Positions 1 through 11,389 of a DNA stretch of 64,000 nucleotides are shown here, piece by piece; within the stretch, counting starts at the first letter, position 1; every line of letters starts with the position of its first letter. The stretch spans positions 29,759,306 through 29,823,305 of the forward strand of contig OZ038385.1 of the NCBI GenBank assembly GCA_964036045.1, given 5' to 3'. A program made the position numbers and the translations under genes. The stretch comes from Eutreptiella sp. 'Long Island Sound 2002'. Its lineage: Eukaryota > Euglenozoa > Euglenophyceae > Eutreptiales > Eutreptiaceae. The notes beneath the pieces were generated by a model. The model was not told where the DNA came from, ran no database searches, and worked only from the letters and a program-made list of their open reading frames with translations.

Positions 1-571
1 TCCCACACACACATCTCGTGAAGAAAACCGACCACAAGCAACACAAAGTGCGCGCGCACACACACAATTTTCCTTCTCACCTCCGTACCTCTTGTCCCTC
101 CATTGGGATCCTCAGAGTTACGGCAGAACCCCTTAGTCTTAGTGTTATCTTAACCTGTTCTTTGTGAACCACAGTTCAAGTGCGCGGGTTTGTGGTCATC
201 TCAATAGCTTCCATACTTACAAGCCATGCACCTTGCGCGATGGCAGGAGGGACTAGGGGGACAGAGGGAGGCACAGTGCCCTGAAGGTCATCATTTAGGA
301 AGCTTGTGAGGACCACAGCCTGACCCATGGCGCTTGCTGCTCACAGGCTGGTGGTCTTGCTGCTGGGGCCATGAGGCGGAACAGGTATGTGCTAGCAGAC
401 CCCCAGCCCGACAATGCCAACTGCTTTCTGCCTTAGCCGCGGTGAGCACTTCCGTCAGGTTACAATCGCTGCTAACATATCAACGCCCCTGCAACCACCA
501 TCGGCTCTCCGTCAGTTACCCTGCCACCCTCGGGGCAAAAAAAGCACAGAGCTCCTCAAACACGGCCCTGG
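1..571. other. no gene seen; 3' flank of the O-fucosyltransferase-like gene
   Basis: I see no convincing coding exon here. The first 70 bases hold a short CA-rich stretch. Positions about 480-571 are the 3' flank of the minus-strand gene that ends at 572, and this flank is partly duplicated at about 2935-3050. Confidence 0.5.
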
Positions 572-3500
572 TCAGGCTTGCTCTTGGGCCCTCAGACGGT
601 CACGTTCTTGGTAAATGGCCTCCTTCTCGTAAAGCCGCTTCAGCTGCTTTGCAGTCCATAACTCTGTGGCAACGCCCGGGACCGGCGTGCCGCAGGGCCA
701 GCCTGCAATGTAGGGGGGCCGGTCCCAGCAGTAGGGGAAGCGGTAGCAGCCCAGGGGCTTGCCCCGCATGCGCCGCGTGTTGCAGACATTCAGAGAGAGT
801 GACGACGAGGGGTGTCCAATCATGAACCCTGCGTGCGTCATCACCTGCCAGTCCACCACTGTGCCGTAGATGGGATGGGCCTTGCCGTGGTGGTAGCGCA
901 CGTTTTTGATGTCCACCAGCCGAACCTGGGGATGGGGGGATAGCGGAAGAGCGTGGAGGTGGATGAGGCAGCCCTGGCACCTTTCGTGCAGAGGATTTTC
1001 ATGTGGTTCGGTGGTCATGGCACATGACAAATGCGAGTTCCCAAGCTCAAGTCCTAGATTAGGCATGCGGACTTGCAACGGACGCAGTCACCGGTTCGAT
1101 TCCCATGGCCCGACGCCTACTGCACTGGAGATGGCATGTCTGACAGGCAGTGTCCGTCAAAAAATTTTTGAACCCCCCAAGACATCTGGGGATGTATCAA
1201 GTTCACAGCCAGCACCAAAACTTTCTTTCGGGATAGATGCGCGATACCATCCTTTTAAATATGGGACACCCGCATAATGTTTGGGTGGGGAGGTGCTTTG
1301 TACCCCACCGCCCCCTTGTACCGTCCTCCCAGAGGGGGAATTGGAGGGGGGGGTTCGGGGATTGGCGATGGGGGGGGTCTAGGAGGGGCTTGGGGGGGGG
1401 GGGTCCGGGAGGGTCGGTGGGGGGTGTGACCTAATTAAAAAACAGACAAATGCAAACCAGAGGTAATGCACTCCACAGTCAGGCATGGTCGGTGGGGGGG
1501 GGGGGGCAGATGGGGTGATTTGGGGTGGTGGTGTGGGGGTGGTCTAGGCAGGGCGATTTGGGGTGGTGGTTGGGGGGGGGGGCGACTGTTGTGACCATTG
1601 GCATTAATTGCACAGCTGCACAACCAAATGTCGCCTTGAATCGCCATTGAGGGGCAGGCAATACACATACCTTGGGGGTGTCGGTAGCAAGGAAGACGGG
1701 GTCGGGCACCGTGATGTTGTTCTCTGCCTGAGCCTGCCGCACGTACTCAGAACGGATCCAGCAGAACGGGGGCTTGGTAAAGTTCTGGCCCTTGCCCTTG
1801 CGGTTGCAGTCGAACAGCGTGTACATCTTGATGCGCCGGTGCACGGCCGTGAAATTCTCCGGCAGCACACGCAGCATCTTTTTGATCTCCTTATCTACTC
1901 GCAGCGAGGGCTTGAGCAGGTGGTACGGCCGTGATACATTGGCTGGCAGGATGCGGAAGATCTTGTACGCGGTGTGTTTGATGAGGGCCACGTGGCGCTC
2001 CGGGAGGCGGTGCACGAAGCAGTAGCCGTGCTCCTTGAACAAGTCGAAGTCATAGAGTGCCCAAGGCCGGTAGAGCAGCGGGCGGCCCTTGTCGAGGCCC
2101 TCGATGAAGTCCTGGACAAGGCATATAGAGCTTGCCCCCAATACCCCCCCAAAACTGCGGAAACAGCACCCGATGCCTTCCGAGCAACCTCACGACGTAT
2201 TTTGAACACGGACTGCCTTATCCCAACACCACCGCTATGACCTTCATGGGGGCGTTGTGGCGCGGGGCGGATCTTTGTGGCTGAGCATCCGGAAATTACC
2301 CCCTGGACAGAACCCCTGGAAGGCTGCCAAATTGAAGTCGCCGAGGGCGAGGCCCAGGGCGCCGCAGGAAAAAGTTTTTGAGGCCATGGGTAATGCAACA
2401 ATGCACGCGCGCACGCACGGGGGGGGGGGGTCTTCTCCTCGGTTTATGACGCGAGGTGCCCCCCCACACTTGCCCGCGGCCTAAGGCCCCCTTGGGGCGA
2501 TACCTCGCGGCCTTGAACCGGCAAAGCCCCCCCGCCCACGCTTGCACACCGCACGCACGGTTCGGGCAGCTTCCCCCATCACAACATGGCCTCCATGGTG
2601 CCTCACTTATGCAGTCGGGCCCCATCAAGGCAGAAGAAGGACCGCAGACTCCCCAGCCCTTCAGTGCCAACTGCCTCCAGCATTATTCCCGGTGAGTGGC
2701 CCCAGGAGGGACGTTGCCGACCAGCGCTGTTGCTCTTTGGCACACAATATGGGGAGGGGGAGTGGAAATGAGGCAGGGCGGGTTTGGCGGACGGAAGGAG
2801 GATCGGAGAGAGAGGAGCACCCCAGCGACGCACCAGCCCGTGGGCAGCAAACGCCATGGGTCAGGCTGTGAGCCTCACAGGAAAAGAAACAAAACGTGGC
2901 TTCAATGGTTGCTGAGAAATCATCGGACTCCATCGATTGGCCTCGAAGTCTCCGCAACCGCCGTCGGTTACCCGTCAGATACCCCGCCGCCCTCGGAAGA
3001 TAAAGCATACAGTTCCTCAAAGACGGCCCTGGACAGGCCAGACGGTCACGCTCCTGCGGTGGATGGCCTCCTTCTCGTAAAGCCGCTTGAGCTGCTCGGT
3101 GCTCCATACCTCCGTGGCCACGTGGCCACGTGCATCAACCCTCGAAAACCCCATCAACCCTCAAGTCAAAAGCACAAAACTGACTGAGATGAGGGGAATA
3201 CCGGCAGAACAAGGGTCAAGTTCTTCTCCTTCGCAATCTCAAAGGCATTGAGCAGCGTGATCAGTTGGTTGCTGTGCCCTCCGAAATCGTTGGTGAACTT
3301 GAAGAACCGCACGGGGCAGCCGGGCGGCGGCTCCGTCTGGTCGTCACCGGGCTCCCGGCGGTGCTTCTTGCCGCGCCCCTTCGGGGCATCGGCCTTGGCG
3401 GGCGCAGCAGGAACAGGGACTGCGGCAGCGACGTCTGAGGCCAGCGTGCCATCGGAGCCCTGTTGCGCAGCATCTCCCTCCGGGAGGCTGGAATCGCCCT

Positions 3501-3612
3501 CCACCACGACCTCGAGCTCCCCACGGCTGGGGCGGGGTGTGAGCTTGGCGTGGCAGCCCAGGGCCAGCCAGTGGAGCAGCACCCACAGCCCCACAGCAGC
3601 GAGTGGCGTCAT
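572..3612 (-). CDS. O-fucosyltransferase-like secretory glycosyltransferase, three exons
   Basis: Exons (minus strand): 3202-3612, 1671-2111, 572-925. Both introns are GT-AG and phase 0, giving a protein of about 401 residues. The start is the ATG at 3610-3612, because it is followed at once by a hydrophobic signal-peptide-like stretch (LAAVGLWVLLHWLALGCHA). A Pro/Ala/Lys-rich linker follows, then the catalytic-type domain: FTNDFGGHSNQL near residue 100, a basic VHRRIK motif near residue 220, and THAGFMIGHPSSSLSLN near residue 320. This order matches the GDP-fucose protein O-fucosyltransferase superfamily, whose conserved HR and late FIG-x-x-S motifs bind the nucleotide sugar. The product probably acts in the ER or Golgi lumen, and substrate and linkage cannot be told. 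Intron 2 carries G-rich minisatellites and intron 1 carries a duplicate of the last exon. It could instead be another fucosyltransferase-fold family; confidence in family is moderate, in exon structure high. Confidence 0.75.
1303..1591 (+). repeat. G-rich minisatellite in intron 2 of the O-fucosyltransferase-like gene
   Basis: Two blocks (about 1303-1430 and 1486-1591) of degenerate units built from GATTTGGGGTGGTG, GGTCTAGG and runs of 7-14 G. The same units occur at 28.8 and 51.0 kb. On the transcribed strand this reads as C-rich; the plus strand has many G-quadruplex-compatible runs. Confidence 0.75.
2411..2465 (+). repeat. copy of the TCTCCTCG...ACGCGA repeat
   Basis: A G-run, then TCTTCTCCTCGGTTTATGAC, GCGAGG and a C-run. 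It resembles the two inverted ends at 28714-28762 and 29264-29312. It lies in intron 1 of the O-fucosyltransferase-like gene. Confidence 0.5.
2925..3125 (-). pseudogene. duplicate of the terminal exon and 3' flank of the O-fucosyltransferase-like gene, inside its own intron 1
   Basis: Positions 3055-3120 on the minus strand encode VATEVWSTEQLKRLYEKEAI, nearly the same as the true C-terminus (GVATELWTAKQLKRLYEKEAI) encoded at 610-670. Similarity continues through the 3' flank (2935-3050 against 480-600). Directly after the shared EAI the copy has two extra bases, so the frame shifts, and it also lacks the bases that encode the last residues of the real gene. The copy sits between exon 1 and exon 2 of the same gene, so it is either a dead partial duplication or a possible alternative terminal exon. 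Confidence 0.8.
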
Positions 3613-3840
3613 AGGCAGAGAGTGGACGTGAGCTTGCCGAGGGGCATGGGAGGCAGGCAGCAGCGGTGCAGTGAGGCAGTGGATCAACAACTCAGAGAGG
3701 AAACATCGCTACACAGCATCACAGCTCGCGGCCAGTTGAGGATATGGGCCCACTCTGTTGAGCATGAAGAGGACAGAGCTGAAGTGGGGCTTGGGTCACC
3801 ACACGCAGTGATGGCGTTTGGGGAAGCGGTCTGCGTGGCA

Positions 3841-3936
3841 AATATGGGATGTTCAGTGCATCCCAGCCATTGTCGGGGTTCGAACCCCCGACGGAAGAGT
3901 CGACGTTTGGTGTGTTGCCACTATGCCACCCCAATC
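3841..3936 (-). repeat. tRNA-derived SINE-like element (copy 1)
   Basis: The minus strand reads an A-box-like TGGCATAGTGG, then about 33 bases later a B box GGTTCGAACCCC, then ATGCACTGAACATCCC. A second element at 18488-18598 has the same spacing and the same tail. These internal boxes are what RNA polymerase III uses in tRNAs and SINEs. Folding as a tRNA is poor, so I call it a SINE head and not a tRNA gene. Confidence 0.6.
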
Positions 3937-4546
3937 TATGTCTCCTTGGGGGGGGGGGGGGTCACTGCTACCCCACTCTATGCCTCTGGGGGGGTGTTTC
4001 ACCTGTACCTGGTCTCACTGACATCTATGCTGAACTTTGACCCCGAGCCCGTTCTCTCAGGGGACTTTGAGTCCCACTCCTCAGTGGGGGTGGTGAGGCA
4101 TGCATCATGTCACTCTTGGAACTTATGGATCGCGCCCAAGTGAAGCGCGAGAGTTGGTAGTTTGGGTCTGATTGGGCTGTCTCCATTTCTCTTGGGGGAG
4201 GGAGGGGTTGATTCGACTCCTTTTGCTTGTCTCACTTACATGCATACTGAACCCACATTCCGTAGACCAATCTGGTTTGCCGTCCCCTGATTCTGAGTCC
4301 AGACCCTGCGCCCATGTGTCATGTAGGGGTAGGGGCCCTGTGGCCACTTCCCTCTGGGGGTGGGGGTGCGCCTCTTCCTCCTCTGAGTCTGGGTCACTCA
4401 TCTCCACCAGACCCAGGGACAGCCAGATGGACCCCGGAGTATCTATCGATGATGGCTCATCTGTGGGGGGTTCAGAATCCTCCGTAGCACCCATCACGTT
4501 GGTATCAAGCGCCATGGATGCGCACTCCAGGCACATAGGCATGTTG

Positions 4547-5079
4547 CTAATCAACCCTCCCCCCTTTTCCCATCCAGGCCATTGCATTCCATAGGTGCAC
4601 TTGCCCTTGGGCACCAAAGATTAGGTACCCTGAGTCTGACAGTATTGCGAGTTTGTCCCCAGCACTCATTTTAATACTTGCAGCCCCCCCCCCCCCCCCC
4701 CCCCCAGCTCCGCCGCATTGTTTGTCTGCCGGAGCTCTGGTGGTAGTGGCTTGGAGATACTGACTACCCCGGACTGGGTGTCCTCTTGAGAATAAATACC
4801 TATACCCCCCACCCTGTGCTTGCTTCCCTTCCACGGTGGTTTTGACCATCCGTCCACATACACCAACCTCCATCCATCCTCTGCCGCAGCCTCCACCTCT
4901 TGACCCGCGAGTTCCGCCGCCAACTGTTTCTTTGCCTTTTTTGACGGCAAATCCTGATATTGTGTGTTGTCTGTACCTTCGCTCCGCCGTACCCCTCTGT
5001 GTGCCCCCGTTGTTGCTCCTGGCACACCATGCTCCCCCAAGGGGCGTGGAGCTTGCCATAACCCTCCCGGGTGTTTCAA
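4547..5079 (-). pseudogene. RNase H domain remnant of LINE copy 1
   Basis: Fragments YVDGWSK, GGIGIYSQED, RQTNNAAEL and LAILSDSGYL match the order of RNase H motifs in the second LINE (YTDGSSK, GGFGVFAAED, RQTNNGAEL, LAILTDSQYL). A C run at 4681-4706 interrupts it after NNAAEL and changes frame. In intact enzymes the D, E and D residues bind the catalytic metals. Confidence 0.75.
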
Positions 5080-6340
5080 GTTGTCATGGATGGAGTGTCG
5101 CAGTTTTTCAATCCAGTCACGCCACTTGGTTTGCCCCCCCCCCCCCCCACCCTGGCATTGAGGTCCATTTGACCGGCATGCTGAACTAGATTGACAAATT
5201 TTTTTGTAATGTTGCTGTCCCCCCTTCCTTCGAGTGCCACCTGAGTGCCCAATGTGCCACCCAAAAGAGGTGTCCGAGGGGATCTTTGAGCGAATGGAAC
5301 TCTTGACCCGGCCTCGCTATTTCTTTTGCTGGTAGGGGTCCGGTGCAGCCGTCGTCTGGGTCATCCACCGATCCAAGGACGCAGTCATCCCCTAGGATTT
5401 GTGTAAGAAATCAAAAAACACAGGGTAAAATTTGCACTCAGAGAGTGCATGATAGATTGTCTCCCGTTTCCCGCAAACCGGGCAGTCGGTTGTGTCCGTG
5501 AGTGTGAAAATGCGTTCATCCATGAGTAACTTGTGCCATAGTGCTCACTAAATGAATTCTTTGGTAGTGGGGTGGAGCTTTGCCCCGGGCCCACTCTTCC
5601 CATACCCAATTGGGCTATTGTCCGTGTATATTGGGCTCCAAGCTCACAAACTGCAAGAAAAAGCCTTCACCCCAACATGTGGACCACGTGGCCAGCAAGT
5701 CAAACTCATCATGGGGTTTGATTGCTTGGAGAACACGGTGTGCCGAAGTATATACCGGCTTCCATGTTCGGGGAAGGGTGCGATGATATCGGGGGTAGTT
5801 TTCTCCAAAAAATTGGCCCCATGTTGTGACCCCTTGTTTGACCAGGGAGGAACACTAGTAAGTGTGATTATACTCGTAGCAGCAATACACGTTATGCCAA
5901 ATTGGCAGGTCATCCATGTTCACCGGCAGTTTAACCAGCGGGGCTTGTCTGTGCAACATGGAGAAGGCTTTTGCCGACCAAGCCATGAAAGTAATGGGGG
6001 CTAATCTAAGCATTCCGAGCTGTATGTAGGGGAGGTGTTTGGGTTCATAAGAGAGCCCTATGTTCAAAGACCAGGCGCAAAATTGTTCCCTTATGGCTGC
6101 CGGGATTGACCATGTGCACAAAGGGGTAAGCAGCCTGGTGCCATAGGAATGCTTGGGGGGAGGCCAGTTGCACTTGCGACAGGATGGGGAAGATTAGGCT
6201 CCTGTCTGACTCTCTCAGCGTCAATTTGTATGTGAGTGCAAGCTGCTGTGTTACGGAGGTGGGGGGGCGTATGCCTTGGCTGTCCATGCCATTACGGGGA
6301 GGATCCAGATTTTCAAAAGCAAGGCCCTTTCAAGCAATGC

Positions 6341-7617
6341 CTAGGACAACGTGAAAACCATTCGGGCGCGTCGGAAGGACTCTTGTATGGCCAAGGAAAA
6401 CACTTCCTCTATGGTGAGTCCCATGAGACCGTCCTCCCGCTGTTGTTGGGTAATGATATTTCCCAGGCGCACCCCTAGGTATTTGATGAAGTGTTGCACA
6501 TTGATGCCCTTCCCCCGCATCGCGGACCACCATGCCTTTAGTTGTTCATTGGAAATGATACCCGCCGCTTTCCGGAGGTTGATTCTTAATCCCGAAAACT
6601 CCGCAAATTCCCGTACCACCCGTAACACCGTGCTCAGTCTGGAGACATCCCCAGCCCCTAGGAAAAAGACGATTAGGTCGTCTGCATACATGAGAACCAC
6701 AGAGCTCGGGCAGGCTGGTTCGATTGGGTGTATGATCATCGAGGACACCAATGAAAATAGTGCAAGCGACAATGGATCCCCCTGCCGCGTTCCGGCCGCA
6801 GGGTGGTGTCTTATGTCAGGGACGTAGCCCTGCCCAACGGAAAATAGGTGAGGGGCTTGTAACAGGTGCATTATTAGGCAATGGTGGGGGTTGGGATAGC
6901 GAGCGCCTCCAAGGTTGCCTGGCACAGTGCATGTGACATCGTGGGGAATGCATTGTGGAAGTCTATGCTCAATGCCGCTCCCCCGCCCTCCGTAAAGGAT
7001 TCCCATAGAAACCGGGCAGAGTAGATGTGTCGCAGGATGCTTCGATGTTTGATGAATCCAGTCTGTTCCGTGGGAATGCACTATGCCAATACGTCCTCCA
7101 ATTGGATGAGCAGCACATTGGTTATCCATTTTTGTCTGGTCGTTTGGAGTGCGATGGGGTGCAAATTTTCTACTGACGGTTCTCCAAATGACTTTGGCAC
7201 CATAGTGACTATTCCCTTTGGCCAATCCGAGGGCAAGGCTCGATCATTGAGAAACATCTTGATGCAGGCATGCATTTTTGGTATCATGATCTCCGGGAAG
7301 GCCTTGAGAATTTCTGCCGGGACACCATCAATCCCCGGTGATCCCCTTGTTTTCAGTCTGCGCAGCCCTTCTTCCACTATGCTCAGTGACAACGGTTTGA
7401 ACAAAGCAGCACCATATTGCGCAATGTTTGGGCAGATCCCCAGCTTTCGTAAAAATCGGGGGCATTCCTCCTTGGACCGGCCATACCTCTCTGAGACATC
7501 ATCCCAATGGTGTACCAGTGCCTTGACAATCTTCCTGGGTTCTGCCAGCACGGTTCCGTGCGTGTCTCTGAGCCACTGCATGTGTTTGAAGCTCATGCAT
7601 GAGTTTAAATATTTCAT
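6341..7617 (-). pseudogene. reverse transcriptase domain of LINE copy 1, frameshifted
   Basis: The segment 7081-7617 encodes the N-terminal RT part (GSPGIDGVPAEILKAFPE, then LHPIALQTTRQKWITNVLL). After a frameshift, 6341-7225 continues with AGTRQGDPLSLALFSLV and the catalytic-site motif LMYADDLIVF, then SGLRINLRKAAGI and KYLGVRLGNI. This is the usual motif order of non-LTR reverse transcriptases, and YADD holds two catalytic aspartates. The frame change near 7225 disables it. Confidence 0.85.
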
Positions 7618-7671
7618 CTCTGCGTCCCCATGTGTCTTGTGAATTGAGTACCGAAGTGGCCGAGGCTCCCT

Positions 7672-8223
7672 TCAGCCGACCCAGCACTGGCGTTCCCGAG
7701 GGTCTTTCTCAACCAGCTCATAGAGGTGCACAAGCATCGAATATGTAGAGGCCGGTGATGTTGGAGTGTATCCATGGGTTTCCAGGGTTGCACAGGCTTC
7801 ACGTGGCACTTTATAGGGGGTGGATTTGTGTAGGAGTGCCAATAACTTGGCCTCTCCGGCTCTGGGCTGCTTGGGCACTGCTGCATGGAAGCGAAGTGCC
7901 TTTGAGCGAATGACCCCCCACGCCGTGTCCCACCACTGGGTACCTATGTCCTGGATAGACTCCAATTGCTGACTTATTGCTTGTCCCATCTCCCAGTTCA
8001 CCGGAAAGGAGGTGGGACAGTACAACCTTGGCCGCATTCCTGTACCGGGTGGGCCTTTGGGTCCCATGGAGAGCACCACTGCCTTGTGGTTTGACTTGCC
8101 CACAAAAGTTGTGAATCTTGAATCCACAGCAGTACTGATGTCCTTCGAGAGGTAGATTTTATCGAGCCGCCCATGGCCGGGGGGGCCTGGTTTACCATCA
8201 CTGTTGTATTGACCTTGTGTCAT
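7672..8223 (-). pseudogene. endonuclease C-terminus and linker of LINE copy 1
   Basis: Contains RLDKIYLSKDI and KSNHKAVVLSMGPKGPPG, the last two conserved blocks of apurinic-type LINE endonucleases (R-(I/L)-D-x-I and SDH; here SNH). It is followed by the coiled linker region that precedes the reverse transcriptase. Nothing recognisable remains upstream of about 8226, which marks the truncation point. Confidence 0.75.
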
Positions 8224-8226
8224 CTT

Positions 8227-9197
8227 CAGGAGACCTCTGGAATTTTAACAGCCGGGGGCAGGGGGGGATCCAGCACTGCACGTTATGCACCACGCCCCGG
8301 TCCTTGAATGTTAGCTATTTCTGCAGCAAACTGGAAAAATGTGCTCCGTGCGGACGAAAGAACAACCAGCCAGGGCTTTTTGACAGAGGTGCATTGCCCA
8401 CGCACAGAGCCCAAGCAACATAAAAACGTTTACATTTTATCGCATCATGTCCAGGGATCATGCAGGACATGGCCCAATCCCAACTCCCCATGCAAACGTC
8501 AACGCATTACTTGAGTGACTGTTGAGGCCACAACTAGTCACCATTTGTGTCGCTAAAACCCTCGCAAAATGCCTGCAAATCGGGAAATGGCTTGTTCTGA
8601 CACTGAAAGTGGGTCAAAATTTTTCGTTTCCCAAAAGCCACCTTCGACGACCCAAGAAACCAAAACAAAATGGAGGTGTGGCTCTGGGTGCTATGTGCAT
8701 TGCAGCATATCAAAGTCGCTGTGCTCCCTGAATGCAAAAACTGTCACCTTCATTTGGCACGTCCTACTTTTCATTCCCCACGGCGCTCATGACAAAAGGG
8801 CTCAGCTCCTCATGGAATTGCAAGATGGGTGTGGATGATGCAGACATTTGATGGTTCTTGATTACAGCATTCGCTGGCACCCAGTGTTCTTTCCTAAGAA
8901 AGTGCTCTGCAAAAGGCTGCGTCATCTGTTTGAGAGGACGCTTGGGTGAAGGCCCACAATATGATCATACCAATTGTATGGGTTATGTCAAAACAGTGCT
9001 TGAAAGGGTGTACCCTCATCTGCAGTGTGTTTAAGCTATCAACTGAAAGGGGTGATTCAGAATAAGGCCCGTACCAACCTTGCAGCCTGTGTGAAATTTC
9101 TGATGCTCGCCATGCTTTGGCTGCGTGTACAGGCTTCGGTTTGGTAAAGGGCTGGCTCAGCGTGCACTGTTGTCAAACATGTTTCACCGGGTGTGCT
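8227..9197. other. no gene seen between LINE copy 1 and the RWD gene
   Basis: About 970 bases with no exon-like open frame and no repeat I could match elsewhere in the window. Confidence 0.4.
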
Positions 9198-11389
9198 TCA
9201 CCACCCTGCCCAAACAACGTATCCCCCCACCCTCGAAAAAAAGGCAGACGAAATACTGTGCATGTGTGGGGAAAGCATTGGCGGGGGACGTGCAACAGGC
9301 AGGCCCAGTGATTGTCTGTGCTTCACGTAACACAGTGGGGTAGAAAACAGATCTGCCACTCTGAGACAGGGAGGATAAGACAACCTCAGAAATTCAGACT
9401 GACATGTTGACACCAGCACCGCAAAAACCATTGTGCTGAAAAGCGCAGTCTGATGGCCTCCATGTTGGGCCAGCCCAGACTTGGCCGTGATGGTCAGTCA
9501 ACCTGGAAAATCATCCCATGCTTGGCCACAAGGCGACAATGGTTGCCATACAACGACAGGTGCTATCCTCTAGAAACGCCAGCCCAATATCGAGCTTGTG
9601 CTTGGCCAACAGAGGGGAGGGAAGGGGGAGGAACAAACGCTCCCACTGCCCATGCACCCAACTGCACAAATTCCATCTGCCTGTGCAACCCCCAACCGGT
9701 GCAGCACTCTACCCTGTTGCCAGCCAACCGGATCCCACCAGGTGTGGGAAGAATCCCCTACCTCAAGGTCTGACTCCAGCAGCAGGTGGCCCTCTTCCAG
9801 CTGCGCTGGAAGGTCACTGGCACTGCGTGTGCGATCAACTCTGCACAAAAACAGAGAGGGCATGCTTTGATGCCCCTCATTGCAGGGATTTCACAGTCGG
9901 AGGGCTGCCAGGGGTGGAAGAAAAGAGGTTTGCGCACCGCGGAGGTCTTTGGAGGCCCTTTCTCAGACCCCCCCCCCTCGAGGCTTGGCTGACGGGTGAC
10001 GGGAGACGGGAAATCGACCACCCAAAGGGCCCCCAGGCGGCCGGGTGCGGTCGGGGGGGGGGGGGGGGGATTGCGGGGTAGTTCACCTCTGAAGGGGGTG
10101 ATCACAGTTTGCCAGCCTGAGGGCATCGGATTCTCCTTTAGGGGGGCCTTGAGCGCAAACCTTTGTTCTCCCTCCCCGTAGACCAGAGGGATTGCACGGG
10201 CTGGAGGACTGCAATAGGCCGTATCCAGGGCTGCATCCCCCAGCACACACTCCCACTCTGATGCACACAGGGATGGCCGCACAAGCACGTGCGCCTGCGC
10301 CTCACACGAGTGTGTCTGCGGAAAAGCAGCGTACACATCTCCTGAACACCCAAACCCTCGGGTGTACACGGAAGTGCCAACCGACCCGGCCTTTACGGTA
10401 ACCCCCCCCCCCCCCCCCGACTTGTGCCACAGCTCGGCCGCCTGGCCCATCGCCAAAATAAACCCGTGCGCACATCACTTGTGGCCGTCACGGTGCCGCA
10501 GGTGCTGCGGCAGCAACTTGTCTTGGATGGTCTTCCACAGTTGTGCCCCGGACATGCGGCGGAGGTCGAACGGCATGGCGCCATGAAGATGTGGCCGTTG
10601 GCGCAGCTCGAACACGTGCGCCAACGGGATGAGGCGGCAGAGCTCCTGCTCGTTGTGCACCCGGACGACCCGGCCGAAGGCCCCCGCAACCTCTGTCACG
10701 CACACGGCCAGCGCACACTGCGCCTCGCCGATGGACATGGGGCGTGTCGTCAGCTTGCAATGCTTTTTGAAACTGTCGGTTTGCCGGATGCGGCTGGAGC
10801 TGAGCACCAGGAGGTCTACCAGGGGATCGATGCCCACGTCCGCCATGTCCTGAGCGGGGACTGCATCCTCCTGCTGATCGCCATCGGGTGCTACCGGCGA
10901 TGGCGATGAGGGCGGAGCCGGCAGGAGGTGGCTCCCATCGAAAGCAGTACAAGCTGCCAGGCGGTCGCGCTCCGGCAGATACGCGACCACCCGCTGCATC
11001 ACGGGTGCGGGCAAATCACGGATCGGTGTGGGCTGATGGGTGTCCAGCCACGTCTCCGCCTCCGTGTAGAGAAGGTACAGCACCTGGCATCCCGGATAAT
11101 CAACCAAAGAGTGAGACAAATGCCTCCGCAGTGCATGGGGCACCCACCATCCGCAATGGCACACTCGCACCTTCGGCGCTTCGTCCGGGTACGCAGGCAA
11201 GAACGTGCAGTCAATCCTGACAATGGCTCCGTCCAACGCATTTGGATGCAGTTCTGGCACGCCCCAGGGCATGGGCCAGCTTACACTCACGGAGCCATTG
11301 TCCTGGGGTGAGACAGTCCAGAGGGACTCGGTGACATTGCACCCGCTGTTGATTGTTTCGATTTCTGTTTCAACAACATCTTGAAGCAT
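9198..11389 (-). CDS. RWD-domain-like protein, four exons
   Basis: Model (minus strand): exons 10492-11389, 10087-10200, 9762-9840, 9198-9360. All introns are GT-AG, phases 1, 1 and 2 agree, and the total is about 417 residues ending in TGA. The ATG at 11387-11389 opens MLQDVVETEIETINSGC, and IVRIDCTFLPAYPDEAPKVR follows at about residue 65. This is the beta-strand/YP-x-x-x-P signature of RWD domains, which are protein-protein modules related to ubiquitin-conjugating enzymes without their catalytic cysteine. A short F-box-like helix (LPAPVMQRVVAYLPERDRLA) lies near residue 130, then a longer region I do not recognise (SIGEAQCALAVCVTEVAGAF, MSGAQLWKTIQDKLL). A role as an adaptor, for example in ubiquitin or translation control, is inference only. 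The last exon encodes a low-complexity tail and is the least certain part. Confidence 0.55.

Larger units (their letters stand above)
4123..8226 (-). mobile_element. 5'-truncated, frameshifted non-LTR retrotransposon (LINE copy 1)
   Basis: On the minus strand, from 8223 downward: the C-terminal part of an apurinic-type endonuclease (RLDKIYLS, SNHKAV), a reverse transcriptase with YADD, and a ribonuclease H remnant. Each piece aligns with the better-preserved element at 18.7-26.0 kb but is clearly divergent, so it is another family of the same type. The first part of the endonuclease and ORF1 are missing, as expected for 5' truncation. At least three frame changes (two between 7610 and 7690, one near 7225) and long C runs in the RNase H region show it is dead. 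An acidic, Ser-rich tail (4123-4617) corresponds to the tail of ORF2 in the other copy. No target-site duplication was recognised. Confidence 0.85.

Noticed and set aside
1012-1115. Possible tRNA gene on the plus strand with B-box-like GGTTCGATTCCC and pairing ends GGTCATG/CATGGCC
   Set aside because: The anticodon stem does not pair and the A box is poor; at most a decayed tRNA-like fragment. It overlaps the minus-strand intron boundary region.
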